Of a DNA stretch of 64,000 nucleotides, positions 10,398-20,461 are shown piece by piece. The DNA is from Gallionella sp. Its GTDB lineage: Bacteria; Pseudomonadota; Gammaproteobacteria; Burkholderiales; Gallionellaceae. A program made the translations under genes and the position numbers. The stretch is from NCBI GenBank assembly GCA_013044075.1, contig JABEVG010000059.1:1-64000 (forward strand), given 5' to 3'. How positions within the stretch are numbered: the stretch's first letter is position 1; each line of letters starts with the position of its first letter. The notes beneath the pieces are model-generated. The model was not told the DNA's origin. It saw only the letters and a list, made by a program, of their open reading frames with translations, and searched no databases.

Positions 10398-10790
10398 CTA
10401 AATATCCGCATTCATATATACGATGCAATCGCGGCCACCTTCCCACGCGACCTTGGCCAGCTCGGGCAGATCGCCCACAGGATGACATACCACGCGCAGC
10501 AGCATGGGCAGATTCACGCCGGCCACGCCGATGACGCGTCCGACATGACACAGTTGGCGGCCGATGTTGCTCGGCGTCGCGCCAAACACGTCCGCCAGCA
10601 TCAACACGCCGCTGCCTCCATCCAATTGCTTGATGAGCTCCCGGCCTTCTGCCAGTTTTTGCTGCGTGTCATCGTCCGCCAACACCGACAACACCCTGAG
10701 ATTGTCCGGCACCGAGCCCAATATATGCCTGACGCAATCGACCAGACTATCGCCCAGCCCGTTGTGCGTAACCAACAAAATCCCCACCAT
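10398..10790 (-). CDS. PTS EIIA component, mannose family
   Basis: MVGILLVTHNGLGDSLVDCVRHILG...GVLMLADVFGATPSNIG. Confidence 0.88.
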   Translation of the reverse strand: MVGILLVTHNGLGDSLVDCVRHILGSVPDNLRVLSVLADDDTQQKLAEGRELIKQLDGGSGVLMLADVFGATPSNIGRQLCHVGRVIGVAGVNLPMLLRVVCHPVGDLPELAKVAWEGGRDCIVYMNADI

Positions 10791-10998
10791 CAGATGACCC
10801 CCAGAAAATGCGCCAATATGGCGCAGACCAGCAATAACATTGCGATTCCGTAACGCAACAACCAGCGCGTGAACGCACCTTGGCAGCCTCGATCTTTTGT
10901 TCTTCCCCGACTATCGTCGAGATCTTGCGCATGGCATTCACTGCCGTCGCATGCTTGACCTTGTGCTCGATCACTTCATCGACTGACTGCGTCATCAT
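10790..10998 (-). CDS. small C-terminally membrane-anchored protein, apparent -1 frameshift
   Basis: N-terminal frame MMTQSVDEVIEHKVKHATAVNAMRKISTIVGEEQKIEAAK; -1 frame gives GAFTRWLLRYGIAMLLLVCAILAHFLGVI* whose TGA overlaps the EIIA ATG (TGATG). Span 209 nt is not divisible by 3. Confidence 0.55.
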
Positions 10999-12023
10999 TC
11001 CACCTCGACCGGACTGTTCTTGTCGGTCAATTCTAGCCGTTTCTGCAAGGCAGCTGTGACATGCAAGCGACCCTGCTCATCGACCAGCATCGCCGAATCC
11101 AGGTCCATCAGCGCGGCGGCATTGCGCCAGCCCTTGACCCCGGACATGAACAACGGTTTGGAATCCGCATCGGACAACACCCCCGCGCGCGCGCCGTGGG
11201 TCAGGACGGTCACCGCCTGCACGGCCTGCATCGGGTAGCCGGTGTGCGGGTTGATGAGATGACAGTAGCGCACCTCGCCCAGCATGAAGTACCGCTGGTA
11301 GTCGCCGGACGTGCCGATCGCCTCGCCATCGCGCAGTTCCAGGCTCGCCAGTGCGCCAGACTTGCGCGGATGCTGGATGCCCACCCGCCAGGGGCGGTCG
11401 CCGTGCTTGCCCAACGCCATGACATTGCCGCCGATATTGATCAGCGCGTTGCGGATGCCGCGCTTGCGCAACAGCGCGGCGGCTCGGTCCAGCGCGTAGC
11501 CTTTCGCATACCCGCCCAGATCGATCTGTACCGCCGGGTTCTTGCTTTCGACCCGACCACGCACGACGGACAAGTCACTCATCTGCGGATTCGCCGCCAC
11601 CCACTTGGCGATGTCTTTTTCTTCCGGCTGCACCGGCTTGAACTCATCGGCATGGAATCCCCACAGCCCGACCAGGCCGCCGATAGCCGGGTTGAACATG
11701 CCGTGCGATTGCCTGGAGATCAGCGTCGCGTCTTTCAATATCGCCACCATCTCGTCGGAAACCGCCACGCTTTCACCCTTGGCGATCGCGGCATTCAGAT
11801 CGCTCAACTCGCTGGGCTGCCAGGCGTGCAGCATGGTGTGCAACCGCTGGAACTCCTGCATCACCGCGCTCGCCGCCTGCTTGGCCTCGGCTTCCGGCGC
11901 GCCGTAGATACTGACTTCCACCAGTGTGCCGAACACGTAACCCTGCTCCTGGTACAGCGGCTCTTTGCTGCTGCACGAACCCAGTAGCCATATGGCAAGC
12001 AAGACGAGTAAACGGGATCTCAT
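10995..12023 (-). CDS. apbE: FAD:protein FMN transferase, lipoprotein
   Basis: Lipobox LLGSCSS; QIDLGGYAKGYALDRAAALL; NIGGNVMALG; HLINPHTGYP. Confidence 0.9.
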   Translation of the reverse strand: MRSRLLVLLAIWLLGSCSSKEPLYQEQGYVFGTLVEVSIYGAPEAEAKQAASAVMQEFQRLHTMLHAWQPSELSDLNAAIAKGESVAVSDEMVAILKDATLISRQSHGMFNPAIGGLVGLWGFHADEFKPVQPEEKDIAKWVAANPQMSDLSVVRGRVESKNPAVQIDLGGYAKGYALDRAAALLRKRGIRNALINIGGNVMALGKHGDRPWRVGIQHPRKSGALASLELRDGEAIGTSGDYQRYFMLGEVRYCHLINPHTGYPMQAVQAVTVLTHGARAGVLSDADSKPLFMSGVKGWRNAAALMDLDSAMLVDEQGRLHVTAALQKRLELTDKNSPVEVE

Positions 12024-12028
12024 TCTCT

Positions 12029-13300
12029 CTAGTTCTCCGCCGCTTCAATCTCCAGCGCGGCGGCCAATAGGGCAAGACGCGCCACCACGCCATAGGCGTA
12101 GAACCGGTTGGGCGTGTCGTCGGGCGCGCAATCTGGATTGGGCAGACTGCAACAGCTCTCGAACGCCAGCGGCACGAATTGCATGCCCGGCGCGTTGAGG
12201 TTTTCGTCCACGCCGCGCCCGGTATTCACGCGATAAAATCCGCCGACCACATAATGATCCACCATGTAGATCACCGGCTCGGCCACCGCCTCGTTGATGT
12301 TCTCGAAGGTGTACACCCCCTCTTGCACCAGCACGTCGCTGACGGCCAGCCCTTCTTTGACGACCGCCATTTTGTTGCGCTGCTTGCGGTTCAGCGCGGT
12401 GATCTCGCCGGCATCCTTGACCGTCATGATGCCCATGCCATAAGTGCCCGCGTCGGCTTTGACGATGACGAAAGGATCGTGCTTGACTCCGTATTCGGCA
12501 TACTTGACGCGCATCTTTTGCAGCGTGGCATCCACCTTTTCGGCCAGACATTCCAGACCGATGCGCTCCTGGAAGTTGACCTGATTGCAGGTGTCAAAAT
12601 AAGGATTGATGAGCCAGGGATCGATGTTGATGAGTTGCGCGAATTCGCTGGCGACCTTGTCGTATAGCGCGAAATGCTGCGACTTGCGCCGCGTGTACCA
12701 GCCCACCGAGAGCGGCGGATAGATGTCCTGTTCGAGATTCTTCAGGATGTCCGGTACACCGCCCGACAGGTCGTTGTTGAGCAGCACCACACAAGGATCG
12801 AAGTCTTCCAGCCCCAGGCGGTTGCCGCGTCGCACCAAGGGCTCCAGCGTCAGCGTGCCGCCGCTGGGCAAGGCTATCGGCGTGGCGTGAGTGATTTCCG
12901 GCAGCAGACTGCCCACGCGCACGCGCATCCCAGCCTGCTTGATGATGGTAACCAGGCGCGCCACGTTTTCCAGATAATACATATTGCGCGTGTGATTCTC
13001 CGGAATCAGCAATACCCCGCGCGCCTCGGGACAGACCTTCTGCACCACGCTTTGCATGGCTTGCACGCACAGCGGCATAAAATCGGGGTTGAGATTATTG
13101 AAGCCGCCGGGGAACAGATTGGTATCGACGGGAGCGAGTTTGAAGCCGCTGTTGCGCAGATCGACCGAGGCGTAGAACGGCACGGGATGCTCCTGCCATT
13201 GCGTGCGCAGCCAATGCTCGGTGGTGGGCATGGCGGACAACAACCGTCGCTCCAAGTCCAGCAGCGGGCCGGTCAATGTTGTGGTGAGATGAGGGACCAT
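12029..13300 (-). CDS. gshA: glutamate-cysteine ligase, proteobacterial ATP-grasp-like type
   Basis: VDLRNSGFKLAPVDTNLFPGGFNNL, VIVKADAGTYGMGIMTV, VVGGFYRVN. Confidence 0.85.
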   Translation of the reverse strand: MVPHLTTTLTGPLLDLERRLLSAMPTTEHWLRTQWQEHPVPFYASVDLRNSGFKLAPVDTNLFPGGFNNLNPDFMPLCVQAMQSVVQKVCPEARGVLLIPENHTRNMYYLENVARLVTIIKQAGMRVRVGSLLPEITHATPIALPSGGTLTLEPLVRRGNRLGLEDFDPCVVLLNNDLSGGVPDILKNLEQDIYPPLSVGWYTRRKSQHFALYDKVASEFAQLINIDPWLINPYFDTCNQVNFQERIGLECLAEKVDATLQKMRVKYAEYGVKHDPFVIVKADAGTYGMGIMTVKDAGEITALNRKQRNKMAVVKEGLAVSDVLVQEGVYTFENINEAVAEPVIYMVDHYVVGGFYRVNTGRGVDENLNAPGMQFVPLAFESCCSLPNPDCAPDDTPNRFYAYGVVARLALLAAALEIEAAEN

Positions 13301-13435
13301 GTGTTTCAGTGTGTAATTAACCCGGCGCATTCTAGCCGATAGGCCGCGATAAATCCGCCGTCGTCCGCAATGAAACGCACGCTGCCGGGTAGCGGTGTTA
13401 AAATCGCGCCCCAATTTTTTGAAGTCGAGCAGCTC

Positions 13436-15031
13436 ATGTTATCCACCGCAAACATCACCATGCAATTCGGGGCGAAACCCCTGTTCGAGAATGTCTCGGT
13501 CAAATTCGGCGACGGCAACCGTTACGGCCTGATCGGCGCGAACGGCTGCGGCAAATCGACCTTCATGAAGATCCTGGGGCGCGACCTGGTGCAGACTTCG
13601 GGGGAAGTGATGATAGACAAGAACGAGCGGCTGGGTAAGTTACGCCAGGACCAGTTCGCCTACGAGGACATGCGCGTGCTCGATGTCGTGATGATGGGCC
13701 ACACCGAGATGTGGGCGGCGATGTCGGAACGCGACGCGCTGTATGCCAATCCCGACGCGACCGAAGAAGACTACATGCGCGCCGCCGATCTGGAGGCGAC
13801 CTTCGCCGAATACGACGGTTACACCGCCGAAGCGCGTGCCGGTGAGTTGCTGCTGGGACTGGGCATAGACATCAAACTGCATCAAGGACCGATGCGCGAA
13901 GTCGCGCCGGGCTTCAAGCTACGCGTGTTGCTGGCGCAGGCACTGTTCTCCAATCCCGATATTTTGTTGCTGGATGAGCCGACCAACAACCTGGACATCA
14001 ACACCATCCGCTGGCTGGAGAACATCCTCAACGCGCGCACCTGCACCATGGTCATCATCTCGCACGACCGCCACTTCCTGAACAGCGTGTGCACCCACAT
14101 GTCCGATCTGGACTACGGCAAGATCACCACCTACCCCGGCACTTACGACGATTACATGCTGGCCGCGACACAAGCGCGCGAACAGCAATCCGCCGACAAC
14201 AACAAGGCCAAGGAAAAAGTCGCCGAACTGAAAGCCTTCGTGGCACGCTTCTCGGCCAATGCGTCCAAGGCCAAACAAGCGACCTCGCGTGCGCGCCAGA
14301 TCGACAAGATCAAGATCGAAGACATCAAACCTTCCAGCCGCCAGTATCCGTTCATCCGCTTTGAATACGACGAGCGCGAGAAGCTGCATCGCACCGCCGT
14401 GGAAGTCGAGAACCTGACCAAGGGTTTTGACAAGGTGCTGTTCTCCAACGTCAATCTGCGTGTCGATGCGGGCGAGAAAGTGGCCATCATCGGCCCGAAC
14501 GGTATTGGCAAGACCACGCTGCTGCGCTGTCTGGCGGGTGACCTTGCGCCTGACTACGGCGTGATCAAATGGACGGAAAAAGCCAAGATCGGCTACTACG
14601 CACAGGACAGCACCAGCGAATTCGCGCAGGACCGGATCATGACCGACTGGATGACTTATTGGCGCGGCCCGGGCGACGACGACCAGACCGTGCGCGCAAC
14701 CTTGGGACGCTTGTTGTTTTCCGGTGACGATGCCCATAAACCGGTGAAAGTACTGTCCGGTGGTGAAAAGGGACGCTTGCTGTTCGGAAAACTGATGCTG
14801 CAACGCAACAACGTGCTGCTGATGGACGAGCCGACCAACCATATGGACATGGAATCCATCGAGTCGCTCAACACCGCGCTGCTGGAATACAAAGGCACCG
14901 TGGTGTTCGTCAGCCACGACCGCGAGTTCGTCTCATCCTTGGCGACACGCATCATCGAAATCACCGACAAGGGCGTGAACGATTACCACGGCACCTACGA
15001 AGAATATCTGCGTGACCAGGCGATGGCTTAA
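13436..15031 (+). CDS. ABC-F family ATP-binding protein (YbiT-like)
   Basis: Two Walker A ([18 protein letters not shown]), [37 protein letters not shown]; no membrane domain. Confidence 0.9.
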   Translation: MLSTANITMQFGAKPLFENVSVKFGDGNRYGLIGANGCGKSTFMKILGRDLVQTSGEVMIDKNERLGKLRQDQFAYEDMRVLDVVMMGHTEMWAAMSERDALYANPDATEEDYMRAADLEATFAEYDGYTAEARAGELLLGLGIDIKLHQGPMREVAPGFKLRVLLAQALFSNPDILLLDEPTNNLDINTIRWLENILNARTCTMVIISHDRHFLNSVCTHMSDLDYGKITTYPGTYDDYMLAATQAREQQSADNNKAKEKVAELKAFVARFSANASKAKQATSRARQIDKIKIEDIKPSSRQYPFIRFEYDEREKLHRTAVEVENLTKGFDKVLFSNVNLRVDAGEKVAIIGPNGIGKTTLLRCLAGDLAPDYGVIKWTEKAKIGYYAQDSTSEFAQDRIMTDWMTYWRGPGDDDQTVRATLGRLLFSGDDAHKPVKVLSGGEKGRLLFGKLMLQRNNVLLMDEPTNHMDMESIESLNTALLEYKGTVVFVSHDREFVSSLATRIIEITDKGVNDYHGTYEEYLRDQAMA

Positions 15032-15051
15032 GCCCCGCGAATCTTAAAGCT

Positions 15052-15079
15052 CGTCATTCCCGCGACGGCGGGAATGACG
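15052..15079. repeat. REP-like palindrome between ABC-F gene and murI
   Basis: CGTCATTCCCGCGACGGCGGGAATGACG, near-perfect inverted repeat. Confidence 0.85.
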
Positions 15080-15095
15080 ACCATCTAGCTAGTTT

Positions 15096-15935
15096 ATGGA
15101 AACTTCTTCGGCAACAATCGGCGTATTCGATTCCGGTGTGGGCGGACTCTCCGTGCTGCACCACATCCGCCGCACGTTACCCGAAGCGCGCCTGATCTAC
15201 GTCGCCGATTCCGCTCATGTCCCCTACGGTGACAAGCCCGCAGCCTATATCGAACAACGCTCGCACACCCTTACCCGTTTCCTGATCGAACAAGGCGCGG
15301 AGGCCATCGTCATCGCCTGCAACACCGCCACGGCAGCCGCAGCCGCGAGTCTGCGCACTCAGTTCTCGTTGCCCATCATCGGCATGGAACCCGCCGTCAA
15401 ACCCGCCGTCGCGGCAACCAGGAGCGGCGTGGTCGGCGTGCTGGCGACCACCGGCACGTTGGAGAGCTCGCGCTTCGCCGCCTTGCTGGAGCGCTACGGC
15501 GAAGAAGTCGAGATCGTCACCCAAGGTTGCCCCGGACTGGTCGAACAAGTGGAGCAGGGCGATTTGAACGGATCTCGCACCCGCGAGTTGATCGCCCGCT
15601 ATACCGCGCCGCTGTTGGTTCGCGGAGCGGATACTTTTATTTTGGGTTGCACCCATTACCCTTTTCTCGCGCCGCTGATACGCGACGTAGTGGGCGAGGG
15701 CATCACACTGGTAGACACCGGCGCGGCGGTGGCAAGACAAGTGCAACGGCGCATTCAAAGCGAGTTGTCCACGCGCACAAAATCTGCTCATCCTTCGACA
15801 GGTTCAGGACGAACGGATTTACATGATGCCGCTCAATTTTTCACCAGCGGCGATACCGAAGCTGCCTCGCGCATCATGTCACTGTTGTGGGGAGAAACCG
15901 TAGTCGCGCGACAATTACCCATCGAGTGCCTATAA
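15096..15935 (+). CDS. murI: glutamate racemase
   Basis: IGVFDSGVGGLSVLHHI, VIACNTATAAAAASLR, ILGCTHYPFL. Confidence 0.93.
   Translation: METSSATIGVFDSGVGGLSVLHHIRRTLPEARLIYVADSAHVPYGDKPAAYIEQRSHTLTRFLIEQGAEAIVIACNTATAAAAASLRTQFSLPIIGMEPAVKPAVAATRSGVVGVLATTGTLESSRFAALLERYGEEVEIVTQGCPGLVEQVEQGDLNGSRTRELIARYTAPLLVRGADTFILGCTHYPFLAPLIRDVVGEGITLVDTGAAVARQVQRRIQSELSTRTKSAHPSTGSGRTDLHDAAQFFTSGDTEAASRIMSLLWGETVVARQLPIECL
15788..15816. repeat. interspersed repeat embedded in frame in murI
   Basis: TCATCCTTCGACAGGTTCAGGACGAACGG, reads HPSTGSGRTD in the MurI frame. Confidence 0.75.
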
Positions 15936-15987
15936 ACTCGGAGTTTCATTCGCTACAATCTGCCGGAACAATCTCGGGAAAAATCGC

Positions 15988-16839
15988 ATGAAGCATCACT
16001 ACACCCTGACCATCTCCTGCCCCGACCGCGCCGGCATCATCGCCGCAGTGAGCGGCTTCATCGCCCAGCATGGCGGTTTCATCGTCGAGGCGAGTTATCA
16101 CACCGAACAGGAGGCCGAGCATTTCTTCATGCGCCAGGAGATACGCGCCGACTCCTTGCCGTTCGACGCAAATGAATTTCGCCGCCTGTTCACGCCGCTG
16201 GCGGAGAAGTTCGGCATGGTCTGGCAGCTTGCCGATTCGGCAATCAAAAAACGGCTGGTGGTACTGGTGAGCAAGCAGGATCATTGCCTCGACGATCTGC
16301 TGCACCGCTGGCGCAGCGGCGAGTTGCTGGTAGATATTCCGTGCGTGATCTCCAACCACGAAGACTTGCGCAGCTTTGTCGAATGGCATGGCATCCCGTT
16401 CATCCATGTCGATATGCAAAGCGATAAAGCGGCCGCGTTCAAGAAGATCGCCTCGCTGTTCGAGGAGTATCGCGGCGACACCATGATCCTGGCGCGCTTC
16501 ATGCAGATCATGCCGCCCGCACTGTGCCGCCGTTATGCCGGGCGCATCATCAACATCCACCACAGCTTTCTTCCCTCCTTCGTTGGCGCGAAGCCTTATC
16601 ACCAGGCTTACCAGCGCGGCGTGAAACTCATCGGCGCGACCTGCCATTACGTCACCGACGAACTGGACGCGGGACCCATCATCGAGCAGGACACGGTGCG
16701 CATCGATCATGGCGACACGGTAGACGATCTGGTGCGTTACGGACGCGACATCGAAAAGACAGTGCTATCACGCGGCCTGCGTTATCACGTGGAGAACCGC
16801 GTGCTGGTGTGCGGCAACAAAACCATCGTGTTCCGCTAG
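15988..16839 (+). CDS. purU: formyltetrahydrofolate deformylase
   Basis: N-terminal ACT domain; IINIHHSFLPSFVGAKPYHQAYQRGVKLIGATCHYVTDELDAGPIIEQD. Confidence 0.95.
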   Translation: MKHHYTLTISCPDRAGIIAAVSGFIAQHGGFIVEASYHTEQEAEHFFMRQEIRADSLPFDANEFRRLFTPLAEKFGMVWQLADSAIKKRLVVLVSKQDHCLDDLLHRWRSGELLVDIPCVISNHEDLRSFVEWHGIPFIHVDMQSDKAAAFKKIASLFEEYRGDTMILARFMQIMPPALCRRYAGRIINIHHSFLPSFVGAKPYHQAYQRGVKLIGATCHYVTDELDAGPIIEQDTVRIDHGDTVDDLVRYGRDIEKTVLSRGLRYHVENRVLVCGNKTIVFR

Positions 16840-16853
16840 CATGGCATTGCCGC

Positions 16854-17090
16854 TCAACCAATAGGCTCATTTGTTTTGGCGTCACGTTGCTTCAGAGAAC
16901 TGACTCTACTCTTCAGAAATTTAATATCTTCCTTTAGACTCTCCGACAAGTTTCGATAGCGTTCCAAATCATTTCGAACCTTTTCGTCAACTTGCTCGAA
17001 TGTTTTTTCCTGGCGATAATCCTTGTGGTTATAGGCAACGGTCAGACCAAAGAACACACCCACGCCAAAGTATATTATCCCTTCAAACAT
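16854..17090 (-). CDS. small membrane/coiled-coil protein of unknown function
   Basis: MFEGIIYFGVGVFFGLTVAYNHKDYRQEKTFEQVDEKVRNDLERYRNLSESLKEDIKFLKSRVSSLKQRDAKTNEPIG; AGGAGA ribosome site; upstream sigma-54-type promoter. Confidence 0.7.
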   Translation of the reverse strand: MFEGIIYFGVGVFFGLTVAYNHKDYRQEKTFEQVDEKVRNDLERYRNLSESLKEDIKFLKSRVSSLKQRDAKTNEPIG

Positions 17091-17146
17091 CGCTATTTCT
17101 CCTGTTATAAATTTGCAGCAAACCTACGTCTTCCGGAATTTATCAA

Positions 17147-17162
17147 AGCAGCAATCGTGCCA
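17147..17162 (-). promoter_or_regulatory. sigma-54 (-24/-12) promoter for the small ORF 16854-17090
   Basis: Minus strand TGGCACGATTGCTGCT: GG-N10-GC spacing, matches TGGCAC-N5-TTGC consensus closely. Confidence 0.75.
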
Positions 17163-17215
17163 ATTTATACTTGCATTTTTGTTTATGTATGAACTTGTGC
17201 ATAGGCACTGATCAA

Positions 17216-17242
17216 TAAAAAAGGACACCTTGCGGTGTCCTT
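17216..17242 (-). terminator. Rho-independent terminator downstream of amt
   Basis: Minus strand AAGGACACCGCAAGGTGTCCTTTTTT: 9-bp stem plus T run. Confidence 0.85.
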
Positions 17243-17280
17243 GAAACTGAAGCGGGATGCTTCAGGGGAGGAGGAGATTT

Positions 17281-18765
17281 TTAGAGGTTGTATGCACGCT
17301 CGCCATGCGACGCAGTATCCAAACCTTCGCGCTCTTCTTCCGCAGTAACACGCAGACCGATGACCAGATCAACGACTTTGTAGCAGATGAAAGCAACCAC
17401 ACCCGACCAGATAACAGTAGTCAATACGGCTTGGGCTTGAATCCAAACTTGCGCGCCCATTTCTGTATCAACCGCTTTGTTTGCCACATAGTCTGTGATA
17501 CCGGTGCCGCCCATACTCCAACCATTGAATACACCAGTCAGCAACGCGCCCGTGATACCGCCAATGCCGTGAATACCGAACACATCCAACGCATCATCCG
17601 CACCCAGCATTTTCTTCAAGCCAGTTACGCCCCAGAAGCACACCACACCTGCCAATGCACCGATTGCCATGCCGCCACCCACACCGACCCAACCACATGC
17701 CGGAGTGATCGCCACCAGGCCAGCGACCGCACCCGATACCGCACCTAACATTGATGGATGACCTTTCAACAACCATTCAGCCAGTGTCCAGGTTAAAGCC
17801 GCCGCCGCAGTTGCATCCAAGGTATTGATGAATGCCAGAGCTGCTGTTCCATTCGCTTCCAGCGCAGAGCCTGCATTGAAGCCGAACCAGCCCACCCACA
17901 ACAACGACGCGCCTATCATGGTCATCACCAAGCTATGAGGTGCCATGGGCTCTTTACCGTAACCGATACGTTTGCCCACCATGATCGCGCCGACCAGACC
18001 CGCGATCGCCGCGTTGATGTGAACCACAGTACCGCCGGCAAAGTCCAGCGCGCCCTTCTGGAATAACCAGCCAGCCTTGGCAGTTTCTGTCACCAAAGTT
18101 GCCGCATCGGTAATCGCATCAGGGCCGGTCCAGAACCACACCATGTGTGCAATAGGCAAGTAAGCGAAGGTGAACCACAGCGCGGAGAACAACATCACCG
18201 CACCAAACTTCATCCGTTCCGCGAATGCACCAACGACCAATGCAACCGTAATTGCCGCGAACGTGCCTTGGAATGCAACGAATACGAACTCAGGCAATAC
18301 CACGCCTTTGCTAAATGTTGCCGCATTCGCCACGCTACCCGCCACCGGATCAAAGATGCCCTTTAGGAACAAGCGATCAAAGCCACCGAAAAATGCATTA
18401 CCCTCGGTAAACGCGATTGAGTAACCGTAGATCGCCCACAGCACGATGATCAGGGCGAAGATGCTGAACACTTGCATCAGGATGGACAGCATGTTTTTGC
18501 TGCGCACCAGGCCACCGTAGAACAACGCCAAACCGGGGATGGACATCATGATGACCAGCAAGGTCGCCACCAACATCCACGCGGTGTCGCCCTTATTGGG
18601 CACGGGTGCGGCGACCGCAGAGGCGGCATCCGCCACGGCTGCAACAGCAGCGGGTGTAGTAGCGGCAACCGCCGAAGTCGCCATCGCCATTTCGTCGGCA
18701 TACACTGTTGCGGAAAGCCCGCTCAGCACGGCCAGCAGCGCGAATAATGCAAATAACTTCCTCAT
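17281..18765 (-). CDS. amt: ammonium transporter
   Basis: WMLVATLLVIMMSIPGLALFYGGLVRSKN, FAGGTVVHINAAIAGLVGA, DALDVFGIHGIGGITG; signal peptide. Confidence 0.95.
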   Translation of the reverse strand: MRKLFALFALLAVLSGLSATVYADEMAMATSAVAATTPAAVAAVADAASAVAAPVPNKGDTAWMLVATLLVIMMSIPGLALFYGGLVRSKNMLSILMQVFSIFALIIVLWAIYGYSIAFTEGNAFFGGFDRLFLKGIFDPVAGSVANAATFSKGVVLPEFVFVAFQGTFAAITVALVVGAFAERMKFGAVMLFSALWFTFAYLPIAHMVWFWTGPDAITDAATLVTETAKAGWLFQKGALDFAGGTVVHINAAIAGLVGAIMVGKRIGYGKEPMAPHSLVMTMIGASLLWVGWFGFNAGSALEANGTAALAFINTLDATAAAALTWTLAEWLLKGHPSMLGAVSGAVAGLVAITPACGWVGVGGGMAIGALAGVVCFWGVTGLKKMLGADDALDVFGIHGIGGITGALLTGVFNGWSMGGTGITDYVANKAVDTEMGAQVWIQAQAVLTTVIWSGVVAFICYKVVDLVIGLRVTAEEEREGLDTASHGERAYNL

Positions 18766-18777
18766 CTCATTCTCCTT

Positions 18778-19125
<348 letters not shown>

Positions 19126-19143
19126 CTAGAGATTGACTGCTGC

Positions 19144-20325
19144 TTAAAACTGGTAAACGGCATCTATTGCGTAACTATGCTGGCTGTTGGTACCAAGTCC
19201 GCTGGATTGCAAAAACGAATTCTGGGTGGATTTATCCGCACGAAATTCGCCGCGCAATTCCAATGCTTTGCTCACCGCATAACCGACCGTCACCGTATTG
19301 GATGCCAGGTTCTGTGCTACGCCCGAACGGAATCCATTAGGGTCATCAAAAACTTCGTTACGGTAAGCAAGACGCCATGTGTCATTGAACTGGTAGTTGC
19401 CGTACAAGGCCAACGCATGCCATTTCGCATCTGTTCCCGCCACAACGGCATTCTGCTGCTTGCCGTTCGCATAATCGAACACGAATTTGAGCTGACTGCT
19501 TGCCGTGATGGTACCCACCATATCGAGATATCCCCGGTAACCATTTACATTCGAGACTGCGGATGTTTCCTGGCCGCCGTAATAAGTAGTCGCCAAAGAG
19601 AACATCGGGCTGGCCGTCACGGTCAAGTTCAACTCGGCCATCTTGCCGCCTTGCTGTGAGTTGACCTGATCGAAGCCGTTGTTCACACCGCCGATCAAAG
19701 TAAACACGTCACTGGCGACATAAGTTGCCCGCACACCCGTGTGAGTGTAAGGCCCCCAACCAAACATCCAGGCGCGTGAATAATTCATGTTGGATGGGCT
19801 GGTGATCAACTCGGCTCCCGCCAGTGTCGCAAACTTACCCGCCTGCACGTTAAGCGCGCCGGTTGCGTAGTTCATGAATGCCTGAGTGATGTCGGCATTG
19901 CCCGTGGTCAGACCAGTCGAGGCGATGGTGGGCGCATCTTGCCCGGCGGTGATATTCACCAGTCCGCCCAATCCTTCTTTAGGCAATTTAGAAATGATCA
20001 CCGCAGCCTGGTTAAAGTTGAAGCTGTTGAAGTTCTGCCCCGCGTTTGCTCCGGGCGTATCAAAAATCCGCGAGTTACCCGCTGCACCGCCTGTGATGCC
20101 GTTCGGAGTATGAGTTGTCGTAACCACACCCTGGTTGTTAGTAGCGAACAATCCGGTTGTGTCCATCTTGTTGTACGCCATATCCATATAGCCTGTGACG
20201 CTCAGACCGGAAGCATCAAAGACTTGCCCCAGAGTAGGCACTGCTGGCGCGACGGGCGCATCTTCTGCAAATGCGGAACTTGAGCAAGCCGCCAATACAC
20301 AAACTACGAGTGCTTTCTTTTTCAT
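19144..20325 (-). CDS. outer-membrane porin (BBP2/OmpL-like), upstream of glnK-amt
   Basis: Signal peptide MKKKALVVCVLAACSSSAFA; beta-barrel pattern; C-terminal IDAVYQF. Confidence 0.75.
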   Translation of the reverse strand: MKKKALVVCVLAACSSSAFAEDAPVAPAVPTLGQVFDASGLSVTGYMDMAYNKMDTTGLFATNNQGVVTTTHTPNGITGGAAGNSRIFDTPGANAGQNFNSFNFNQAAVIISKLPKEGLGGLVNITAGQDAPTIASTGLTTGNADITQAFMNYATGALNVQAGKFATLAGAELITSPSNMNYSRAWMFGWGPYTHTGVRATYVASDVFTLIGGVNNGFDQVNSQQGGKMAELNLTVTASPMFSLATTYYGGQETSAVSNVNGYRGYLDMVGTITASSQLKFVFDYANGKQQNAVVAGTDAKWHALALYGNYQFNDTWRLAYRNEVFDDPNGFRSGVAQNLASNTVTVGYAVSKALELRGEFRADKSTQNSFLQSSGLGTNSQHSYAIDAVYQF

Positions 20326-20382
20326 GTCAACTTCCTTTCAGTTTTGGTTTTAAGGTGTGAAAGATTTCCACGCTCATACCAA

Positions 20383-20398
20383 AGCAGCATCCGTGCCA
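20383..20398 (-). promoter_or_regulatory. sigma-54 (-24/-12) promoter for porin-glnK-amt
   Basis: Minus strand TGGCACGGATGCTGCT, GG-N10-GC spacing, 58 nt upstream of the porin start. Confidence 0.8.
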
Positions 20399-20461
20399 AT
20401 CTTTTTTGTCCTTACTATACAGATTGATAGCACGTATCTCAGCTAGTCTTAAAAATCATCC

